64,000 bases of DNA, taken from positions 434,001-498,000 of the forward strand of contig NZ_CP013022.1 in the NCBI RefSeq assembly GCF_001653955.1. Direction: 5' to 3'. A program made the translations under genes and the position numbers. The stretch is from Francisella persica ATCC VR-331 (lineage in GTDB: Bacteria; Pseudomonadota; Gammaproteobacteria; Francisellales; Francisellaceae). Positions 60,320 to 64,000 of the stretch are shown here, piece after piece. A model generated the notes under the pieces. It was not told where the DNA came from and ran no database searches. It saw only the letters and a program-made list of their open reading frames with translations. Position 1 is the stretch's first letter. Each line of letters opens with the position of its first letter.

Positions 60320-60643
60320 CTATTTTTCTAAATATTTTAGCTTATCTGGAACAGATGCCCAGTTATCAGCATCTTCACAAGGTTCACACTTTTCTACGAT
60401 ATTTGGCCAAATGCCTACTAGCTCTCTGTTAATTTCAAGCATTTGCTCTTCGTTTTTGCTTAAATCATCACTAGATTTAATCGCATTAACAGGGCACTCA
60501 GGTTCACAAAGAGCACAATCAATACATTCATCTGGGTTAATTACTAGCATATTTGGTCCTTCATAAAAACAATCCACAGGACATACTTCTACGCAGTCGC
60601 CGTATTTACATTTGATACAACTTTCAGTAACTACAAATGGCAT
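60320..60643 (-). CDS. fdxA: Seven-iron ferredoxin FdxA
   Basis: This is a small cytoplasmic electron carrier with one [3Fe-4S] and one [4Fe-4S] cluster. The 107 residues start [20 protein letters not shown] with CPVDCFYEG, then [16 protein letters not shown]. The Cys spacing fits the Azotobacter FdI type, with the C-terminal extension [12 protein letters not shown] common in proteobacterial FdxA. The length is normal. It is intact and appears monocistronic. The redox partner cannot be seen here. Confidence 0.96.
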   Translation of the reverse strand: MPFVVTESCIKCKYGDCVEVCPVDCFYEGPNMLVINPDECIDCALCEPECPVNAIKSSDDLSKNEEQMLEINRELVGIWPNIVEKCEPCEDADNWASVPDKLKYLEK

Positions 60644-60875
60644 TTTATTAAATCCTTTCGTTTTTTACTATTTTTTTAAAGAAGCCCACAAATTATAGCA
60701 TAGATATAAAAAAAGGTAAATCATTATTCGTTTTGAATAACTTTTATAACCTTCTTTATAAGTTTGATAATCATGCAATCAAGTTTTACGACTAAATTGA
60801 GCAGCTAAAATTAGAAATATTTATTAACAAGTGATACTATAAGCTTAATATTTTACTAACTTTTTGGTTTAAAAA

Positions 60876-61517
60876 GTGAAAGCTGAACTTGATCCAAGAA
60901 AACTTATTGCTGGAACAACGATATCAGTAGCTATTTTATTTTTTACTACATATCTTGTATCTATAGCTGATGGTCATAATACTTTATGTAATCCCTTTAT
61001 TTCAGGTTGCTCTGATATTACTCATGCTGGATTTACTTCATATGAGAAATATATGCTAAAGGCAGTATTAATACCAACAGCAACACTGATGGCGGTGATA
61101 TTCTTCTTTATCCAGCAACTGCTTGTACAAATAAGTTACTATAGCAAAGCAGTAATCAAGCAAGGTAAATTAATACTATTTTTAGCATCAGTTGGTTGTA
61201 TTGGTTTGATAATAGGTACTGCTGTGATTGATGGTCAAGATACACTTATGAATCTACATCTAAAAGCTATTGCAGTATTTTTTGTATTGATAAGTGTTTG
61301 CCAGGTATGGTATACGATTATTGAATATAGGTACTCCTCTAAGCTAAATAAAGCTCCACTGATATTACGTAGAATATTAATTTTAATAACAATCGCATTT
61401 TCAATATGGTCAGTATTTATGGATCAAACAACTGTTAATCATAATATTGTTGAATGGTGGGGGGTTTATGCACTTATTTTTTGGTTTTGGACATTTTCTA
61501 TAACTAAAATTAAGTAG
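60876..61517 (+). CDS. Six-helix membrane protein, Frag1/DRAM/Sfk1-like
   Basis: The start codon is GTG at 60876. The 213 residues have six hydrophobic segments, a conserved-looking CNPFISGCSDITHAGF loop after helix 1 and NHNIVEWWGVYALIFWFWTF near the end (family ...H...Ew...). This resembles the Frag1/DRAM/Sfk1 group, whose function in bacteria is unknown. It is intact. No operon partner is evident. Confidence 0.72.
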   Translation: MKAELDPRKLIAGTTISVAILFFTTYLVSIADGHNTLCNPFISGCSDITHAGFTSYEKYMLKAVLIPTATLMAVIFFFIQQLLVQISYYSKAVIKQGKLILFLASVGCIGLIIGTAVIDGQDTLMNLHLKAIAVFFVLISVCQVWYTIIEYRYSSKLNKAPLILRRILILITIAFSIWSVFMDQTTVNHNIVEWWGVYALIFWFWTFSITKIK

Positions 61518-61599
61518 CATTCTAGCTAGCAAATTTTGATTAGCTTTTTGTTATCGAACTTATAAAAAAACAAAGTAAAAAATATATAAGGTATTTTTT

Positions 61600-62095
61600 A
61601 TGTCTATCAAATCACTATGTTAATAGTGCTAATCTTTCAGTATATAGATGCTAATTCAGTTAAGCCATATGCTTAGCTCACCAAATCAGCTACAGCTACT
61701 TAGTGTTTTTCTGCTTTAGTAATGGCTCAAGCTAAGTATGGGAGTCTGTGATATTAGATGAGTATCTCAAGCCATATAGGCATTTTTGGCAAGAGGCAAA
61801 AGTTGAGCATAATAATCTAAATATCGCACCGGCACTTGAGACACTAGATAGATTTTTACACCAACAGCAAAAATTTGATTTTATTTACATTTATGCTGAT
61901 AAACCAAATTACATAAATTACTATGAAAAAGAAAAAGCTCTAGATTTAATTGATTTTTGGGTATTATGCGATAGATAAGTACTTTGGTTAGCTATAGCAG
62001 CAGATGAGTCAAATACGGTTGTAATAAGGCAGTGTTGTAATAAGACAGTTAAATAGCTTTATTCACAACGATAAGCGCGTATAAATTTCTAAAAT
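61600..62095 (+). pseudogene. SAM-dependent O-methyltransferase remnant
   Basis: The open piece 61748-61978 encodes EYLKPYRHFWQEAKVEHNNL, then NIAPALETLDRFLHQQQKFD and FIYIYADKPNYINYYEKEKA. This matches the class I (caffeoyl-CoA type) fold (FDFIFIDADKxxY..YYE). Just upstream are broken fragments, and just downstream NTVVIRQ (family T..LR.ln). The SAM-binding glycine motif is not visible. The gene is dead. Confidence 0.8.
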
Positions 62096-63092
62096 TTAGT
62101 GAGTATTTTCCGCTTTTGCTGAAACAATTCCATACGAATACTTTATCAAGTAAATACTTGCATTAGTTGTATCTTCTTCAAGCAGTGTTGCTGCTGAAGC
62201 ACAAGGTTGTAATGTTTGATGAGTAGGTATAGGTAAGCCAAGTATTGCATGGAGATGTAGCTCAAATTCGTTTATATTTTGAGAAATAAGTATTACCATA
62301 CCTGTATCATGGGAGCGGCGAGACTTCATTAAAAAATACCTCATCACCTTTTATAAAAAATTCAACACCAAAAACTCCATAACCGCCAACGGCATCAGTA
62401 ATTTGTTTATCAATTTTTTGTAACTTTGCTAAAGCTGTATCTGGTATTGCATGTGGTTGCTAAGAGAAGCGATAATCATCATCTTGTTGAATATTATGGC
62501 CAATATGATCATACGCCTATAATAGTCAAAAGAGTAATTTCATAGTCAAAATCAATAAATTGCTCGATAATTATTCATTTAGCATGACCGCATGAACCAT
62601 TTTGAGCTTAATCCCTAAGTTTTAAAATAACTTTAGAGTCTTTGACTACAGATTACCATTTACCTGAATAGCTCATTACAGGCTTTATAACAAATGGTGT
62701 TCCAATTGATTGTATTATACATCTAGATATTCCTGCTCACTATTTGCAAATGCAAATTTTGATGTTGGCAAATTAAGTTCTTTGGCAGATAAAGCCCTAC
62801 TCTGATCTCTTTGGTGATCCATAGTTACCTTAGTAGCTTTTGCATATGGTACATGAATCATTGTGTATGAAGCTTAACTAGATATGTGTTTGGAGATTTT
62901 AGAATTAGCTTTTCTAGTGTCTTAGCATTAAGAATATATAACATAATTCTCATCGAGCTACCTGCATTGCTTGAGCGTTCTTATAGAGATCAACAGCTAT
63001 ATGTCTATACCTAGTCTTTGCGCGGCTATAATGAATGCTTTGCCTAGCTCGCCTGAGTCGGACAGTATAATTTTGATATTAGAAATATTCAT
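62096..63092 (-). pseudogene. purT: Formate-dependent GAR transformylase remnant
   Basis: PurT makes formyl-GAR in purine synthesis from formate and ATP. From 63092: [20 protein letters not shown] (family LGSGELGKE), VDLYKNAQAMQVA (family VDRYANAPAMQVA), PFVIKPVMSYSGK (ATP-grasp VKPVMSSSGKG), FDYEITLLTI and [20 protein letters not shown] (family RPHDTGMVTLISQ), then [11 protein letters not shown]. It has stops and shifts throughout. Purine synthesis can still use PurN if present elsewhere. Confidence 0.93.
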
Positions 63093-63196
63093 GTTGATAG
63101 TTAAAAGAGAATTTGTGAAGTTAAGAAATATATTAGCAGAAAAACAGTATTTTATTATTTATAGTATAGAACTCAGCAAATTTACCAAAATCAACA

Positions 63197-64000
63197 TTAT
63201 TTAGAGAATATAATATCGTTGTTAGCATCAATATCGACAACTATTTTATCTTCAGATTTAAACTCACCATCTAGAAGTTTTAGAGCTAGAGGATTTTCTA
63301 AGTTATTTTGAATAGCACGCTTAAGTGGTCTAGCTCCAAATATAGGGTCAAAACCAGCATCAGCTAGTTTATCCATAGCTTTAGATGTAACTTCTAAGCC
63401 AATATCTAAATCTGCTAAGCGTTTTTCTAAACTCTTGATTTGTATCTTAGCTATTTCAGTTATTATCTCTTTATTTAGTGGCTCAAAGACTATAGCATCA
63501 TCAACTCTATTTACAAACTCAGGTCTAAAGTAGCTAAGTACCATTTCCATTACAGCAGATTTTACTGTTTCATAGTCTTGACCTTGCATTTCTTGGATTC
63601 TATGTGAACCAAGATTTGAAGTCATTACGATCACAGTATTTTTAAAGTCTACTGTTCTGCCATGACCATCAGTCAAACGACCATCATCAAGCACTTGTAG
63701 CAAAATGTTAAATACATCAACATGAGCTTTTTCTACCTCATCAAGTAAGATTACAGAGTAAGGTTTTCTTCTTACATGCTCTGTCAGATAGCCACCTTGT
63801 TCATAACCAACATATCCTGGAGGTGCACCAATTAATCTCGCCACGGAGTGTTTTTCTATAAACTCAGACATATCTACTCTAAGCATTGCATCTTGATCAT
63901 CAAATAAAAATTCAGCTAAAGCTTTTGTTAGCTCTGTCTTACCAACACCTGTTGGACCTAAGAACATAAATGAACCTATAGGCCTGTTTGGATCTGATAA
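63197..64000 (-). CDS. clpB: ClpB disaggregase, C-terminal part (5' end beyond the window)
   Basis: ClpB resolubilises aggregates with DnaK. The frame runs off the window edge; the visible part begins [10 protein letters not shown]. It contains the second AAA+ domain with Walker [10 protein letters not shown], the pore loop GYVGYEQGG and [16 protein letters not shown] (Walker B). [40 protein letters not shown] and the C-terminus follow. Intact where visible. The N-terminal, first ATPase and middle domains must lie to the right. Confidence 0.96.
   Translation of the reverse strand, partial: LSDPNRPIGSFMFLGPTGVGKTELTKALAEFLFDDQDAMLRVDMSEFIEKHSVARLIGAPPGYVGYEQGGYLTEHVRRKPYSVILLDEVEKAHVDVFNILLQVLDDGRLTDGHGRTVDFKNTVIVMTSNLGSHRIQEMQGQDYETVKSAVMEMVLSYFRPEFVNRVDDAIVFEPLNKEIITEIAKIQIKSLEKRLADLDIGLEVTSKAMDKLADAGFDPIFGARPLKRAIQNNLENPLALKLLDGEFKSEDKIVVDIDANNDIIFSK

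Noticed and set aside
1-64000. CRISPR array or Cas genes
   Set aside because: No regularly spaced short repeats and no Cas-like proteins were seen.
1-64000. Sequencing error as cause of all frameshifts
   Set aside because: Breaks cluster in particular genes with stops, large deletions and motif loss, while neighbouring genes of up to 5.8 kb are perfectly open, so true pseudogenes fit better.

Overview
The window is AT-rich DNA (roughly two thirds A+T) from a gammaproteobacterium that I read as a host-adapted Francisella with a shrinking genome. The grounds are the protein sequences, the tmRNA tag (starts GNKKASRVV, ends AAVKAA) and the grouping of dnaA, dnaN and rng around an origin. This is inference from recalled sequences, not a database search. 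Intact genes stand apart from long stretches of unmistakable pseudogenes carrying many stops, frameshifts and deletions, and most gaps between intact genes are dead genes. Fish-pathogen, F. persica-like or tick-endosymbiont lineages would all fit.

Layout. 1-7.6 kb: a Fur-type site, feoB, ppdK, dead leuA and dtd. 7.5-20.9 kb: pyrimidine biosynthesis (pyrD, pyrF, pyrC, carA, carB, pyrB), all open, interleaved with dead tyrA, a dead periplasmic chorismate mutase, a DUF481 outer-membrane protein and a histidine acid phosphatase. 21-25 kb: an amino-acid transporter, ssrA, then decayed transporter and small exported-protein genes. 25.3-30.1 kb: dnaN, dnaA, oriC, rng, tRNA-Thr and tRNA-Asp. 30.4-36 kb: dead trpR, an effector-binding protein, trpCF, pepN, a sugar transporter and a metallo-beta-lactamase-fold gene around an intact hsp20. 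36.5-38.2 kb: ettA. 38.2-43.2 kb: dead VOC and ldhA genes and a complete wreck of a [NiFe]-hydrogenase locus (large and small subunits, hypD, hypF, bcp, hypB, hypA). 43.3-47.4 kb: cytochrome b561, dead nhaA, an EEP-family protein and two tandem plsC paralogues. 47.4-49.8 kb: decayed genes including a TssJ/IglE-like lipoprotein. 50.0-57.3 kb: an intact two-module NRPS, a SemiSWEET and a double-PAS protein, all on the minus strand. 57.8-64 kb: a large dead gene, fdxA, a membrane protein, dead O-methyltransferase and purT genes, and the 3' part of clpB.

How it fits together. The cell keeps UMP synthesis, iron uptake, replication and translation functions, and chaperones. It has lost leucine, tryptophan and tyrosine steps, one purine formyltransferase, hydrogen metabolism and several transporters, as expected in an amino-acid-rich host. 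The striking exception is the 5.85 kb NRPS, fully open amid decay. Its two adenylation-carrier units are an apparently perfect 1,800-bp in-frame direct repeat, both with a serine-type specificity code, followed by a thioesterase with an added C-terminal hydrophobic segment. This is the best candidate for an undescribed functional system here. A second oddity is a 54-bp inverted copy of pyrD inside the dead tyrA.
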